From contig CACLNK010000001.1 in the NCBI GenBank assembly GCA_902608305.1, forward strand, positions 20,131 to 84,130: a stretch of DNA of 64,000 bases, read 5' to 3'. Every line of letters starts with the position of its first letter. The stretch's first letter is position 1. Shown here piece by piece: positions 16,788 through 26,359 of the stretch. A program made the position numbers and the translations under genes. The notes under the pieces were generated by a model, which saw nothing but the letters and a program-made list of their open reading frames with translations, was not told where the DNA came from and made no database searches. Origin of the DNA: an uncultured Pelagibacteraceae bacterium (GTDB lineage: Bacteria; Pseudomonadota; Alphaproteobacteria; Pelagibacterales; Pelagibacteraceae).

Positions 16788-17987
16788 ATGAAAATAGCTG
16801 TAATTTTTGACGCAGACGCTACTGGTGGTGGCGGATATTTCCAGTCCTTAAAAACTTCAATTTTACTAAATAATCTAAAATCTTCATCATTTAACTTCAT
16901 TTTTATCAGAACAGATAAGAATGATGGTAGTAATAATGATTTTATAAAACATAATATTAAACCTATTCTCTTTAAAAAAAAAAGATTATCAAGATTATAT
17001 TATAGACTTTCAGAATCTAAATTCTTAGATTATTTTTTTAAAAAATCTAAGAATCCTTTTAACCAATTTTTAAAAAAAGAAAAAATAGACCTAGCAATAT
17101 TTTTAGGACCAAGTGATTTTATAAACTATTGTGAGGATATAAATTTTATCACAAATATTTATGATATAAATTTTAAATTTGAAAATAGCTTTCCTGAGTA
17201 TAAAAATAGAAATTATAGTATGTTTGAGAAAAGTGTTAATTCTGCTTATAGTATTTTAGTTGATACCAAAAGAACTAAGGAAGAACTGATAAAATACTTT
17301 AACTGTTACGAAAAAAAAATTAACATATATCCTTTTGACCCTTACCTCCCTACTGTTTATAACGAAATAAAAGATAAATTTAAGCCTGAAGATTACTTAA
17401 AAGCAATAGGACTAGAAGAAAATGAAAAATTTATATTTTATCCTGCTCAATTTTGGGCTCACAAAAACCACAAATACATTATCGATGCAATTGAAATTTT
17501 AAAAGCTCAAAAAAAAATAAAATTTAAAACTATATTCTGTGGTACTAATAAAAAAAATTTTACATATATAAAAAATGAGATAAAAAAGAAAAAACTAGAA
17601 AATGATATTATTATATTTCCTTTTCTGAGTAATGAACAAATAATTTCTCTTTACAAAAAAACACTAGCTTTAGTTATGCCAACTTATGTTGCTAGATCTA
17701 CTCTTACTTTGTATGAAGCATTTTTTTTTAAAACTCCAGTCTTATATTCGAACGGTATACTTGATAAAGAGCTAGAACAATTTGTAACAACATTTAACCT
17801 AAATAATCCAAATGATTTAGCTCAAAAATTAGAAGATCTTATAAATACAAATAACAATTTTAATGAAAAAATTAATAATGCATATTTATATTTTCAACAA
17901 AACTTAAAAAATGAAACAAGAGAAAAAATATTATTAGACATTATAAAAAATTATAAATATATCCAAAAAAGATGGAAAGATTCTTGA
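16788..17987 (+). CDS. Glycosyltransferase family 1/4
   Basis: 399 residues with a GT-B fold. The N-terminal domain opens with DADATGGGGYFQSLKT, a typical acceptor-side glycine loop. The C-terminal donor domain runs from about 210 (FIFYPAQFWAHKNHKYIIDA) through IIIFPFLSNEQIISLYKK to MPTYVARSTLTLYEAFFFKT, equivalent to the nucleotide-sugar E-x7-E region. It probably transfers a sugar in LPS or surface-polysaccharide synthesis; donor and acceptor are unknown. It converges on the epimerase gene with a 1 bp gap and lies in a likely variable island after the tRNA. Confidence 0.85.
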   Translation: MKIAVIFDADATGGGGYFQSLKTSILLNNLKSSSFNFIFIRTDKNDGSNNDFIKHNIKPILFKKKRLSRLYYRLSESKFLDYFFKKSKNPFNQFLKKEKIDLAIFLGPSDFINYCEDINFITNIYDINFKFENSFPEYKNRNYSMFEKSVNSAYSILVDTKRTKEELIKYFNCYEKKINIYPFDPYLPTVYNEIKDKFKPEDYLKAIGLEENEKFIFYPAQFWAHKNHKYIIDAIEILKAQKKIKFKTIFCGTNKKNFTYIKNEIKKKKLENDIIIFPFLSNEQIISLYKKTLALVMPTYVARSTLTLYEAFFFKTPVLYSNGILDKELEQFVTTFNLNNPNDLAQKLEDLINTNNNFNEKINNAYLYFQQNLKNETREKILLDIIKNYKYIQKRWKDS

Positions 17988-17988
17988 T

Positions 17989-18822
17989 TTAATTTTTAAA
18001 CGACTTTAATATATCTGAAAGGTTATCTTTAGGAGTCCATCCTATTTTTTTTATTTTGTTAATATTAGCTATTAAAAAGCTTGTTTTAGAACTATTAACA
18101 AATCTAAATTTAATTTTTTTATTTAAAATTTTTGATATTTTTAATGGTATATTTTGTAAATTGGTTTTTTTACCTCTCGCTAAGTTATAGATACCTTTAG
18201 ATTTTAAAACCCATAACCACTTTATAATCAAAGATATGTCTCGCGTGCTTATAAAGTCTCTATAATGGTTCAAGTTCTTAAATAATATTTTATCTTCTTT
18301 GGTTTTATTAATTTTATCAAATATTGAAGGAACTACAAAAGAATTTTTTTGGGCTGGATGAGTGAAGCTAAATATACGTCCGATGCAGTAAGGGATATTT
18401 TTTTTTAATTTACTTTCTACGTATCTTTCAGCTTTTAATTTTGTTTTACCATATTTAGAAATAGGGTTTTTTTTATAATTCTCTTTGATATTAACATTTT
18501 TTTTAGGATAACTATATACGTGTGAAGTCGAAGCAAAAAAAAACCATTTTAAATTTTTTTTATATTTAAGAATTAAATCAATCAAATTTTTCGTACCAAA
18601 ATAATTAACTAAATAAGCTTTTCTATAATTTTTTTTAACTTCATTTGTTGGTACTATTGCTGCTAAATGAATAATTAAATCAAATTCATTCTTTAAAATC
18701 CATTTTTTTAAATCTTTTTTTTTTGTTATATCTCCTTTAAAAGAGTTAAACTTAAAGTTTAAAATCCTTTGAATTTCAGAACCAAGTACGCCTGTTGAGC
18801 CTGTAATTCCACACTTGACCAT
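17989..18822 (-). CDS. NAD-dependent epimerase/dehydratase
   Basis: 277 residues, extended SDR fold. The N-terminal nucleotide-binding loop is GITGSTGVLGSEI (5-17). Catalytic residues are in FFASTSHVYSYP (Ser) and ISKYGKTKLKAE (Tyr-x3-Lys at about 143-147). HLAAIVPTNEV marks the usual core strand. Such proteins epimerise, dehydrate or reduce nucleotide-linked sugars. The start follows the aminotransferase stop directly, so the two form an operon and probably act on the same NDP-sugar. Confidence 0.88.
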   Translation of the reverse strand: MVKCGITGSTGVLGSEIQRILNFKFNSFKGDITKKKDLKKWILKNEFDLIIHLAAIVPTNEVKKNYRKAYLVNYFGTKNLIDLILKYKKNLKWFFFASTSHVYSYPKKNVNIKENYKKNPISKYGKTKLKAERYVESKLKKNIPYCIGRIFSFTHPAQKNSFVVPSIFDKINKTKEDKILFKNLNHYRDFISTRDISLIIKWLWVLKSKGIYNLARGKKTNLQNIPLKISKILNKKIKFRFVNSSKTSFLIANINKIKKIGWTPKDNLSDILKSFKN

Positions 18823-20070
18823 TTATAATCTATCAATCATTAAAAGATGATTTGTTAAATTTAATAAAGAACTTTTTGTAATTGGATTTATATGTAATCC
18901 AATAAAAAAACCTCTGTCTTCTATTGTTTGAGAATTTTTAAAATTTATTTTTGCTTTATTAAGACCGTATAATTCTATGCTTTTTTGATTCATAAAGTTT
19001 CCGCTTAAAATAGGTCTCGTTTCAATATTCTGTTTTTTTAAATAATTCAAAAATTTTTCTTTTTTATGAAGTAAATTTTCATTTATCATTAATGGAAATC
19101 CAAACCAACTTGGTTGTAAGTTTTTAATTTCATTAAAAAATTTAAATTGATTTTTCCATTTTGTTGAAGACTTTAAAAATTCAATAATTTTGGTTCTATT
19201 TTTTGATCTTATATCCATAAACTTATTTAATCTTCTAAATTGATTTAAGCCAATTGCTGCAGTTATATCTAATGGTCTCAAATTAAAACCTGAATTAATA
19301 AAATTAAATGTATTTTCTTTTATTTGATTTTTAATCTTTGGATTAAAACCTCTATCCCAGCCATGAGATCTAAGCGAATGTAATAATCTATAATCTTCAT
19401 CTGTATGACAAACAATCATTCCTCCTTCACCAGAAGTAATTTGATGAGAATAGTAAAATGAATATGTGCCAAAATCACCATAAGTTCCTAAAAATTTATT
19501 TTTAAATTTGGAACCTAAGGATTCACATGCATCTTCAATCAAATATATATTATTTTTTTTGCACAAATTTGAAATTTTTAAAATGTCTGAAGAATTACCT
19601 AAAACATGAACAGCCATAATTACTTTTGTTTTTTTATTAATATTTTTTTCTACTTCTTTATAATCAACGTTAAAACTATCTAAATTTACATCGATAAATT
19701 TTGGTTTTAGGCCTGCTTGTACGAGAGGCCATAATGAAGTTGACCAACAAAGAGCTTGAATAATAAACTCATCATTTTTTTTTAAGTAATTTTTTTTCAT
19801 TGGATTTACAAGTGCAAATGCAGCTAGTAAATTTGCTGAGGATCCTGAATTAACCATTAAAGCATGTTTAACGTTTAAATATTTAGCAAATTCATTTTCG
19901 AATTCTTTAGTAATTGCTCCCATAGTAATTTTTCCCGAAAGCAAAACATCTAAAGCTGATAAAATATCTTCATTAGAAAAAGCATCTTCTAATAAAGTAT
20001 ATTTTTTCAAATTTTTTTCATTTTCACTTTTTAAATATTTAGTTAAAAAATTTTTAATTTCTTTTTTCAT
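18823..20070 (-). CDS. DegT/DnrJ/EryC1-family PLP enzyme, probable sugar 3-dehydratase type
   Basis: 415 residues, fold-type I PLP family. Cofactor motifs are clear: MVNSGSSANLLAAFAL (about 72-87), EDACESLG with Asp180, and GTYSFYYSHQITSGEGGMIV. In most family members the last motif carries the PLP Schiff-base lysine; here the residue is His209. His at this position is the hallmark of the GDP-4-keto-6-deoxymannose 3-dehydratase ColD and of RfbH, which remove the 3-hydroxyl instead of adding an amino group. The RfbH iron-sulfur cysteines are absent, so ColD is the closer model. Likely role: a 3-deoxysugar for surface glycan. Confidence 0.87.
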   Translation of the reverse strand: MKKEIKNFLTKYLKSENEKNLKKYTLLEDAFSNEDILSALDVLLSGKITMGAITKEFENEFAKYLNVKHALMVNSGSSANLLAAFALVNPMKKNYLKKNDEFIIQALCWSTSLWPLVQAGLKPKFIDVNLDSFNVDYKEVEKNINKKTKVIMAVHVLGNSSDILKISNLCKKNNIYLIEDACESLGSKFKNKFLGTYGDFGTYSFYYSHQITSGEGGMIVCHTDEDYRLLHSLRSHGWDRGFNPKIKNQIKENTFNFINSGFNLRPLDITAAIGLNQFRRLNKFMDIRSKNRTKIIEFLKSSTKWKNQFKFFNEIKNLQPSWFGFPLMINENLLHKKEKFLNYLKKQNIETRPILSGNFMNQKSIELYGLNKAKINFKNSQTIEDRGFFIGLHINPITKSSLLNLTNHLLMIDRL

Positions 20071-20149
20071 AATTATTTAAAGTTAAACTTATATTTAGTA
20101 TTTAATGAATCTTTATCAATAAATATTCAAAACATCAAATTTCCAAATT

Positions 20150-20929
20150 TTAATAAGAATTTTTTTTTTTTGGAAATAATTTTTTAATTACATCTTGTTT
20201 AAAATTTATGGCTGCTCTGTCTATAATTTTTGCTAAACTTGCATATTTTTTTACAAATCTATAATTTGTAGAATTTAAACCCAATAGATCATCAGTGACT
20301 AAAACCTGTCCATCACAATCAATTGAGGCTCCGATGCCTATTGTAGGTACTTTTACTGAACTAGTGATTTTTTTTGACAAAGATTTTTCTGTACACTCTA
20401 AAACAATTGAAAAAACACCTGACGAGGCAAGTAATTTTGCATCGTTAAAAATTTTATTTTTTTCAATTTCAGTTTTTCCTTTAAACCTAAATTTTCCTTT
20501 TTCAAATTGTGGAAGTAGACCCACATGTCCCATCACTTGAACTTTATTTTTGACTAAATGCTTTATAATTTTTATTATTTTTTTTCCACCTTCTAGTTTA
20601 ACTGCATCACATCCTGTTTGAGAAATAATATATTTAGCATTTTTAAGAGCTTCTTTAGTATTTTTATATGTTCGATATGGCATATCAACAACCATAAGAC
20701 TTTTTTTAATTCCTTTTTTTACACTTTTAGAATGTTCAATCATTGTTTTTAAAGAAACATTTCTTGTTGTATCGTAATTATAAAGTACAGATCCTAAGGA
20801 ATCTCCAACTAAAACAATATCGCAGTGTCTATCTAAAATTTCAGCAATATTTTTTGAATATGCAGTAAGACAAATTATTTTTTTTTTATTTTTTTTTTTT
20901 ATTATTTTTTTTATTTTTTTAGAAAACAT
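20150..20929 (-). CDS. panB: 3-methyl-2-oxobutanoate hydroxymethyltransferase
   Basis: 259 residues, the normal length. Motifs: ICLTAYSKNIAEILDRHCDI (about 19-38), LVGDSLGSVLYNYDTT, MVVDMPYRTY, DAVKLEGGKK, VMGHVGLLPQF and PTIGIGASIDCDGQVLVTDD. The enzyme uses methylene-THF to make ketopantoate, the first step of pantothenate synthesis. panC is not adjacent. The N-terminus is a poly-Lys segment encoded by long A runs. It starts 1 bp after the guaA stop. Confidence 0.95.
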   Translation of the reverse strand: MFSKKIKKIIKKKNKKKIICLTAYSKNIAEILDRHCDIVLVGDSLGSVLYNYDTTRNVSLKTMIEHSKSVKKGIKKSLMVVDMPYRTYKNTKEALKNAKYIISQTGCDAVKLEGGKKIIKIIKHLVKNKVQVMGHVGLLPQFEKGKFRFKGKTEIEKNKIFNDAKLLASSGVFSIVLECTEKSLSKKITSSVKVPTIGIGASIDCDGQVLVTDDLLGLNSTNYRFVKKYASLAKIIDRAAINFKQDVIKKLFPKKKNSY

Positions 20930-20930
20930 T

Positions 20931-22493
20931 TTATTCTAACTCAATTGTACTAGGTGGTTTAGAGGTTACATCATAAACCACTCTATTAATTCCCTTAATG
21001 TTATTTATAATTTTATTAGAAATAGATTGCAAAAATTTTTTATTGAAATTAAAAAAATCAGCAGTCATGCCATCTTCAGAAGTAATTGCTCTTAGAAGAC
21101 AAATATGTTCATAAGTTCTATTATCTCCCATAACTCCAACAGTTTTCACTGGAAGTAAGGCTGCATAAGCCTGCCATATTTTATGATAAAGGTTATATTT
21201 GCGTAAGTGATTAATAAAATAACAATCAGCTTCTTTTAAAATATTTATTTTTTCTTTTGTTATAATCCCTGGTATTCTTATTGCTAAACCGGGCCCAGGA
21301 AAAGGATGTCTAGAAATTATTTCTTTTGATAATTTTAATTCCAATCCAAGTTTTCTAACCTCGTCCTTAAATAAATATTTTAAAGGTTCAACTAATTTAA
21401 GTTTCATTTTTTTTGGCAAACCACCAACATTATGATGTGATTTAATTTTTGAAGTTTGACTCCCTGTAACAGATTTGCTTTCAATCAAGTCAGGATATAA
21501 CGTGCCTTGAGCCAAAAATTTTACCTTTTTAATTTTTCTAGAATATTTTTCAAAAATCTTGATAAACAATTTACCAATTATTTTTCTTTTTTTTTCAGGA
21601 TCTGAAACATTTTTTAATTTATTTAAAAATTCATTAGAAGCATCAACGTAAATTAAATTCATTTTTAATTTTTTTTTAAATGTATTAACTACTTGGTTTT
21701 CTTCATTTTTTCTTAATAATCCTGTATTAACAAAAATACAAGTTAGTTTTTTTCCGATTGCGCTGTTAATTAGTCTGGCAACAACGCTACTATCAACTCC
21801 TCCTGATAAAGCACATATAACTTTTACATTGCCAACTTGTTTTCTAACAGATTTAATTAATTTAAATTTTTGCTGTTTAGAAGACCAATTTCTTTTAGCT
21901 TTGCATATTAGAAACAGGAAATTTTTTAATAAAATTTTTCCTTTATCGGTGTGAGTTACTTCTGGATGAAATTGTACTCCATAAAGTTTTTTTTTGTTAT
22001 TTTCTATAATTGTTAAATTTGAATTTTTGCTTGATGCAATTATTTTAAATCCTTTTGGTAGTCTGGAAACTTGGTCTGCGTGACTCATCCAAACATTATT
22101 TACATTGTTTTTACTAAAGAAATTTTTAACTAATAAACTATTATTTTTTTTTTTAACTTTTGCTAAACCAAACTCTCTAAATTTTGATTGCTTAACTTTG
22201 CCTCCCATTATTTTTGAAATTATCTGATGACCAAAACATATACCTAAAATTGGTATGTCTAATTCAATAATTTTCTTATTAAATTTAATTTTATGGTTTT
22301 GATAGACGTTAAGTGGACCACCTGATAAAACTATTCCCTTTACGTCCTTAAAAATTTTTAAATTATTTGTTTTTTTATGACTTATAATTTCAGAAAAAAC
22401 TCCTAACTCTCTAATTCTACGCGCTATTAATTGCGTAAATTGAGAACCAAAGTCAATGATTAAAATTTTTTTTAAATTATTGTTTAGACTCAT
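20931..22493 (-). CDS. guaA: GMP synthase (glutamine-hydrolysing)
   Basis: 520 residues from ATG 22493; an ATG four codons upstream (22505) is also possible, and both overlap the TPR gene's end. The N-terminal amidotransferase has [26 protein letters not shown] with the catalytic Cys, and [12 protein letters not shown]. The ATP-pyrophosphatase P-loop is [10 protein letters not shown], and the C-terminal dimerisation domain ends [14 protein letters not shown]. It aminates XMP to GMP in the cytoplasm. It stands downstream of guaB, with a TPR gene between, so the GMP branch is one operon. Confidence 0.97.
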   Translation of the reverse strand: MSLNNNLKKILIIDFGSQFTQLIARRIRELGVFSEIISHKKTNNLKIFKDVKGIVLSGGPLNVYQNHKIKFNKKIIELDIPILGICFGHQIISKIMGGKVKQSKFREFGLAKVKKKNNSLLVKNFFSKNNVNNVWMSHADQVSRLPKGFKIIASSKNSNLTIIENNKKKLYGVQFHPEVTHTDKGKILLKNFLFLICKAKRNWSSKQQKFKLIKSVRKQVGNVKVICALSGGVDSSVVARLINSAIGKKLTCIFVNTGLLRKNEENQVVNTFKKKLKMNLIYVDASNEFLNKLKNVSDPEKKRKIIGKLFIKIFEKYSRKIKKVKFLAQGTLYPDLIESKSVTGSQTSKIKSHHNVGGLPKKMKLKLVEPLKYLFKDEVRKLGLELKLSKEIISRHPFPGPGLAIRIPGIITKEKINILKEADCYFINHLRKYNLYHKIWQAYAALLPVKTVGVMGDNRTYEHICLLRAITSEDGMTADFFNFNKKFLQSISNKIINNIKGINRVVYDVTSKPPSTIELE

Positions 22494-22914
22494 CTTTTGC
22501 TTCAATATTTGTTAATCTTTCATCAATACTTTTAGTTTTATCACAAAGAGTTGAGCAAATAATTTTAAATTTTTTTGTTAAATCTTTAACTTCTGAAAAA
22601 TTTGAATTTTTTAGTTTAATGTCTATTAACATATATAACGCATCTTCATTATCTGGCTCTAATAACAAAGTGGTTTCTAAATATTTTATTTCTTCTCTTT
22701 CATTTTCTTCTGATTTGTAAATTTTTGCTAAATAAAGATATGATTCAGCGTCTTTTGGATTAAAAACAATATTTCTCTGAAATAAAAATTTTGAATCTTC
22801 CAATTTTTTTTTATCATACATTTTCTTTGCTTCGTCAAAAAAATTGTCTTTTGCACTAGCTGTAATATTAAAAAAAAAATGAATTAATAGGGTACAAATA
22901 AATAGCTTTTTCAT
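22477..22914 (-). CDS. Secreted TPR-repeat protein
   Basis: 145 residues. A signal peptide ([21 protein letters not shown]) leads into two or three tetratricopeptide-like repeats: [40 protein letters not shown] and [20 protein letters not shown]. It probably acts in the periplasm as a protein-binding scaffold. It sits between guaB (overlap of 1 bp) and guaA, with no metabolic reason for the placement. The function is not recognised. Confidence 0.75.
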   Translation of the reverse strand: MKKLFICTLLIHFFFNITASAKDNFFDEAKKMYDKKKLEDSKFLFQRNIVFNPKDAESYLYLAKIYKSEENEREEIKYLETTLLLEPDNEDALYMLIDIKLKNSNFSEVKDLTKKFKIICSTLCDKTKSIDERLTNIEAKDESKQ

Positions 22915-23990
22915 TAAAATTTACTTTCTTTCTTAACTTCGTCTATATTATGTACCATACTTTCGTAAAAACCAGCTTTGGTAATTTTTAAAAATTTAGA
23001 TTTATTTCTTAAATTAATTATTTTTTTCGACCCTAAATACCCCATAGATGATTTAAGGCCTCCAATTAATTTATATATAATTTTTTCAAGATCACCTTTA
23101 TATTTAACTAACCCTTCTACGCCTTCTGGAACATATTTTGATGTATCTTGTTGAATTTTTTGAAAATACCTTTCTGCTGATCCTTTGTTCATAGCTCCAA
23201 CAGAGCCCATGCCACGAAAATTTTTGTATAGTTGGCCATTTTTTTTTATTAGTTTACCAGGTGTTTCTTTAGTTCCAGCAAACAATGAACCTATCATCAC
23301 GGCATCAGCACCTGCAGCCAAAGCTTTTGCAATATCTCCTGAAAATTTTATTCCTCCATCAGAAATTATTGAAACTTTTTTATTTTTTGTTCCTTTTTTT
23401 ACTTCTAAAATTGCACTTAATTGTGGGACTCCTATTCCCGCCACTAGTCTTGTAGTGCAAATAGAACCGGGGCCAATTCCAACTTTTATTATATCTACAC
23501 CAAGTTTTATTAAAAACTTAGCTGCTTCAGCTGTAGCTATATTTCCAGCACAAAGTGTTGTGTATTTTGATTTCTTTTTTTTAATTTTTTTAATTATTTC
23601 AGATACCTTTTTAGTATGAGCGTGTGCGGTATCTACAACAATTAAATCTACTTTTTCTTTTAATATTGCCTCAGCTCTTTTTATTTCTTTTGGGCCAGCC
23701 CCGACCGCAGCCCCAACTATAAGTTTTTTTTTTTTAACTTTATTAATTTCATAAATTTGTTTCTTAATATCAAGATTTCTATGAATAATTCCAATACCCC
23801 CAGCTTTGGCAATGGCTATTGCCATTTTAGATTCTGTTACTGTATCCATGGCTGATGACAGAATAGGTATTTTTAAAGTTAAATTTTTTGACAAAATAAT
23901 TTTAGTGCAAACGTCTGAGGGCAAAACTTCAGAATATCTAGGAGCTAGAGTAACATCATCGAAAGTAAGTGCTTCTTTTATAGGACCCAT
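22914..23990 (-). CDS. guaB: IMP dehydrogenase lacking CBS domains
   Basis: 358 residues against about 485-500 for usual GuaB. The catalytic barrel is complete: ALTFDDVTLAPRYSEVLPSD, PILSSAMDTVTESKMA, GIGIIHRNL, KVGIGPGSICTTR with the catalytic Cys, SDGGIKFSGDIAKALAAGA and FRGMGSVGAM. Where two CBS modules normally interrupt the barrel after the HRNL segment, the sequence passes straight to IYEINKVKKKKLIVGAAVG. The CBS (Bateman) pair binds purine nucleotides and regulates activity, so this enzyme should lack that control. It converts IMP to XMP, upstream of guaA. Confidence 0.95.
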   Translation of the reverse strand: MGPIKEALTFDDVTLAPRYSEVLPSDVCTKIILSKNLTLKIPILSSAMDTVTESKMAIAIAKAGGIGIIHRNLDIKKQIYEINKVKKKKLIVGAAVGAGPKEIKRAEAILKEKVDLIVVDTAHAHTKKVSEIIKKIKKKKSKYTTLCAGNIATAEAAKFLIKLGVDIIKVGIGPGSICTTRLVAGIGVPQLSAILEVKKGTKNKKVSIISDGGIKFSGDIAKALAAGADAVMIGSLFAGTKETPGKLIKKNGQLYKNFRGMGSVGAMNKGSAERYFQKIQQDTSKYVPEGVEGLVKYKGDLEKIIYKLIGGLKSSMGYLGSKKIINLRNKSKFLKITKAGFYESMVHNIDEVKKESKF

Positions 23991-24027
23991 ATTAATGTAT
24001 ATATGTTTTTTTAAAAATTAAAAGTCT

Positions 24028-24639
24028 CTAACGTAAATTTTTACAAATAATAAAATTTTCTTTGGAATCTTTTCTACTGGACTTTGGTTTAAATACATTA
24101 ACTTTTTTAAATACATTGTTTGCCATACTAACTACCTCATTAAAAGTCGAACCCATGAAGATTTTTGAGACAAATTTACCGTCTTTGCTCAAAATATCTT
24201 TAGCAAAAATTATTGCCTCTTTGCATAGTTCTCCAGTAGAAATTGAATCAACGCTTTTATTTCCTGTAGTATTAACTGCCATATCAGAAACAACTACATC
24301 AACTTTAGATTTAAAATGTTCTTTAATTTGAGCTTGAAAATCTGTCTCTGTAAAATCACCTGTAATCTGTGATGTATTATTGATGTTTTCCATTTTTTTT
24401 AAATCAATAGATAAAATTTTTCCACTTTTTACTTTCTTTACTGCATATTGTGACCATCCTCCAGGAGCGGCTCCAAGATCAATTAAAGAAATACTATTTC
24501 TTAAAATTTTAAATTTTTCGTCAATTTCTTGTAATTTATAAGCAGATCTAGATCTATATCCATCAACTTTGGATTGTCGAACATAAATGTCTCTTCTTTG
24601 TCTGTTGATCCAATTTTTTGAAATTTTATTTTTTTTCAA
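24028..24639 (-). CDS. rlmE: 23S rRNA 2'-O-ribose methyltransferase RlmE (FtsJ)
   Basis: 203 residues. SAM-binding motif SLIDLGAAPGGWSQYAVKKV is near 53-72; the catalytic K-D-K-E set is visible (SAYKLQEIDEKF Lys, VVSDMAVNTTG Asp, FVSKIFMG Lys, and a late Glu in SRKDSKENFIIC). It methylates U2552 in the A-loop of 23S rRNA. It starts directly after the glycosyltransferase stop, and guaB starts 37 bp beyond its end, all on the same strand. Confidence 0.95.
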   Translation of the reverse strand: MKKNKISKNWINRQRRDIYVRQSKVDGYRSRSAYKLQEIDEKFKILRNSISLIDLGAAPGGWSQYAVKKVKSGKILSIDLKKMENINNTSQITGDFTETDFQAQIKEHFKSKVDVVVSDMAVNTTGNKSVDSISTGELCKEAIIFAKDILSKDGKFVSKIFMGSTFNEVVSMANNVFKKVNVFKPKSSRKDSKENFIICKNLR

Positions 24640-25551
24640 TTATTGATTAAACCTTAAACTTTTGAGTATAGTATTTCCATCTAGATTTTTAATATCTATT
24701 GTTACATTTTTATCTAATCGCATATCTTTATTGTCTTTCCATATTCCTGCAGCAAGATGCATAATTCCTATTTTGTAATTTGGTAAATATGGTTCAACAA
24801 AAGTTTGTTCTTTATCATCATATTTAGGAAGAAGATTGCTTGCTATCCAATTGCAATTCAAAGGTAAAAATTCAGTTTCAACATTATCAATATAAACACT
24901 CATGTTAATAGCGAGTCCTTCTGAACCAAAAATTTTTCCTGCCTTAAGAGTTGTTGCAAGGTTATGCTGCCAACTTTTCCAGCATGGTGAATTATGTTGC
25001 ATCGAAAAAACGCCAATGTTTACGTGTGGAGCAAATGCCAATTTTCTAGCTTTATTTAAATTAATTTTTGAACTTATTGCATGTTTAAAATTTTGAGATT
25101 TGATAATAGCTATTTTTCCAAAAAGCCATCTAACTTTTGACATAATCTTATACCCTGGACTGAATGTTTGAGTAATGCCAAGTTTGCCATTTTCACAAGC
25201 TTTAAAATATAATTCAATTGATTTCCAATCATTGACCCATGCGTCACAATCAATCCATAAATATTTTTCATAATTTGGAAAATATTTAGGAAGAAAAGCT
25301 CTTGATACTTGGCTTTTAAGCCATTCTTTTCCTATAACTTTAAATGCAGAAACATCAATATCCCATTCTGCACTTTTTATTTCATCAACTTTTTTTCTTA
25401 AAGTATTTTTTTGATCTTGTTTTAGGCCAGCATCTAAAACACAAATTGCTACATTTTTACTTTCATCAAATCTTTTAATTGAATCGATTAATTCGTTTAA
25501 TAACTCAAAATAATCAGAGTTTGCTAATGAAATGATTGCATTTTTTTTCAT
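24640..25551 (-). CDS. GT-A fold glycosyltransferase-like protein (GT8-like)
   Basis: 303 residues. AIISLANSDYFELLNELIDS at the N-terminus and EKYLWIDCDAWVNDW near 108-122, with a D-x-D metal motif, indicate a GT-A nucleotide-sugar transferase. APHVNIGVFSMQHNSPCWKS and FGSEGLAINMSVYIDNVETE match the acceptor side of GT8-like proteins; HLAAGIWKD provides a late His. No signal peptide or membrane helix is seen, so it is probably cytoplasmic. Substrate unknown. It is inserted without gaps between pssA and rlmE, suggesting cotranscription with phospholipid genes. Confidence 0.72.
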   Translation of the reverse strand: MKKNAIISLANSDYFELLNELIDSIKRFDESKNVAICVLDAGLKQDQKNTLRKKVDEIKSAEWDIDVSAFKVIGKEWLKSQVSRAFLPKYFPNYEKYLWIDCDAWVNDWKSIELYFKACENGKLGITQTFSPGYKIMSKVRWLFGKIAIIKSQNFKHAISSKINLNKARKLAFAPHVNIGVFSMQHNSPCWKSWQHNLATTLKAGKIFGSEGLAINMSVYIDNVETEFLPLNCNWIASNLLPKYDDKEQTFVEPYLPNYKIGIMHLAAGIWKDNKDMRLDKNVTIDIKNLDGNTILKSLRFNQ

Positions 25552-26355
25552 TTATAACACATCTTCAAAATCTTCATTTTCATCATTTAGATTTTTAATA
25601 TTGTGTTTTTTATTCAACTTTTGATAATGAATAAAGCTTAAAGGAATAATGCATAAATATATTGTGCCAGTTATAATCATTACTTTAAAAGGATATATTA
25701 ATAAAAGACCAAAAAATAAAACTATCCCAAATAACAAAAAAATAGTCATACTTCTAGGAACAATAATTTTTTTGAATGAATAAGTTGGAAACTTGCTTAT
25801 TAAAAGAAATGAAATTGCTATAAATAAAATTGGTACTGATAATTTATAATTAACATTAAATAATTCAAGTTCACTTAAACTATATATTAAAGGCATTAAA
25901 ACTAAAATACCTCCTGATGGAGATGGTATTCCTTGAAAAAAATTATCTTTCCATGAGGGTTCCTCATTAGAATTAACATTAAATCTAGCAAGTCTTAAAG
26001 CTACGCACACAACATAAATTAAGCATATTAACCAACCAATTTTTCCTAAATTGTTTAAAGACCAAAAATACATTATAAAAGCTGGAGCAACACCAAAACT
26101 TATTACATCTGTTAGTGAATCTAGCTCTTTTCCAACTTTTGTAGTAGCTTTAATTAATCTCGCTATACGACCATCCAAACCATCAATTAAAGCTGCAAAT
26201 ACAATTGCTATAATAGAAAGCTCATATTTTGCATCAATTGCAAATTTAATTGAACTTAATCCTACACATACTCCAATTAAAGTAAGTGTATTTGGTAAAA
26301 TCATTCTCACTTTTTTTTCTGAGACTAATCTAAAATTACTTTTTGGTTGTTCCAT
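25552..26355 (-). CDS. pssA: CDP-diacylglycerol-serine O-phosphatidyltransferase
   Basis: 267 residues. The CDP-alcohol phosphotransferase signature is complete in DGLDGRIARL followed by GKELDSLTDVISFG (about 58-86). About seven or eight membrane helices follow and precede it, consistent with type II PssA of the inner membrane. It makes phosphatidylserine, and psd just upstream decarboxylates it to phosphatidylethanolamine. The Asp/Glu-rich tail (NLNDENEDFEDVL) is cytoplasmic. The psd-pssA gap is 4 bp. Confidence 0.94.
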   Translation of the reverse strand: MEQPKSNFRLVSEKKVRMILPNTLTLIGVCVGLSSIKFAIDAKYELSIIAIVFAALIDGLDGRIARLIKATTKVGKELDSLTDVISFGVAPAFIMYFWSLNNLGKIGWLICLIYVVCVALRLARFNVNSNEEPSWKDNFFQGIPSPSGGILVLMPLIYSLSELELFNVNYKLSVPILFIAISFLLISKFPTYSFKKIIVPRSMTIFLLFGIVLFFGLLLIYPFKVMIITGTIYLCIIPLSFIHYQKLNKKHNIKNLNDENEDFEDVL

Positions 26356-26359
26356 TTAA

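Noticed and set aside
20870..20930. Poly-T/poly-A run at the start of panB as a terminator of guaA
   Set aside because: No stem precedes it and the run encodes the Lys-rich N-terminus of PanB.
23185..23619. Open frame of 144 codons on the plus strand within guaB
   Set aside because: It is antisense to a clear catalytic domain; such long shadow frames are expected opposite AT-rich coding sequence. The same applies to the antisense frame inside lpxC (58778-59326) and alaS (28713-29162).
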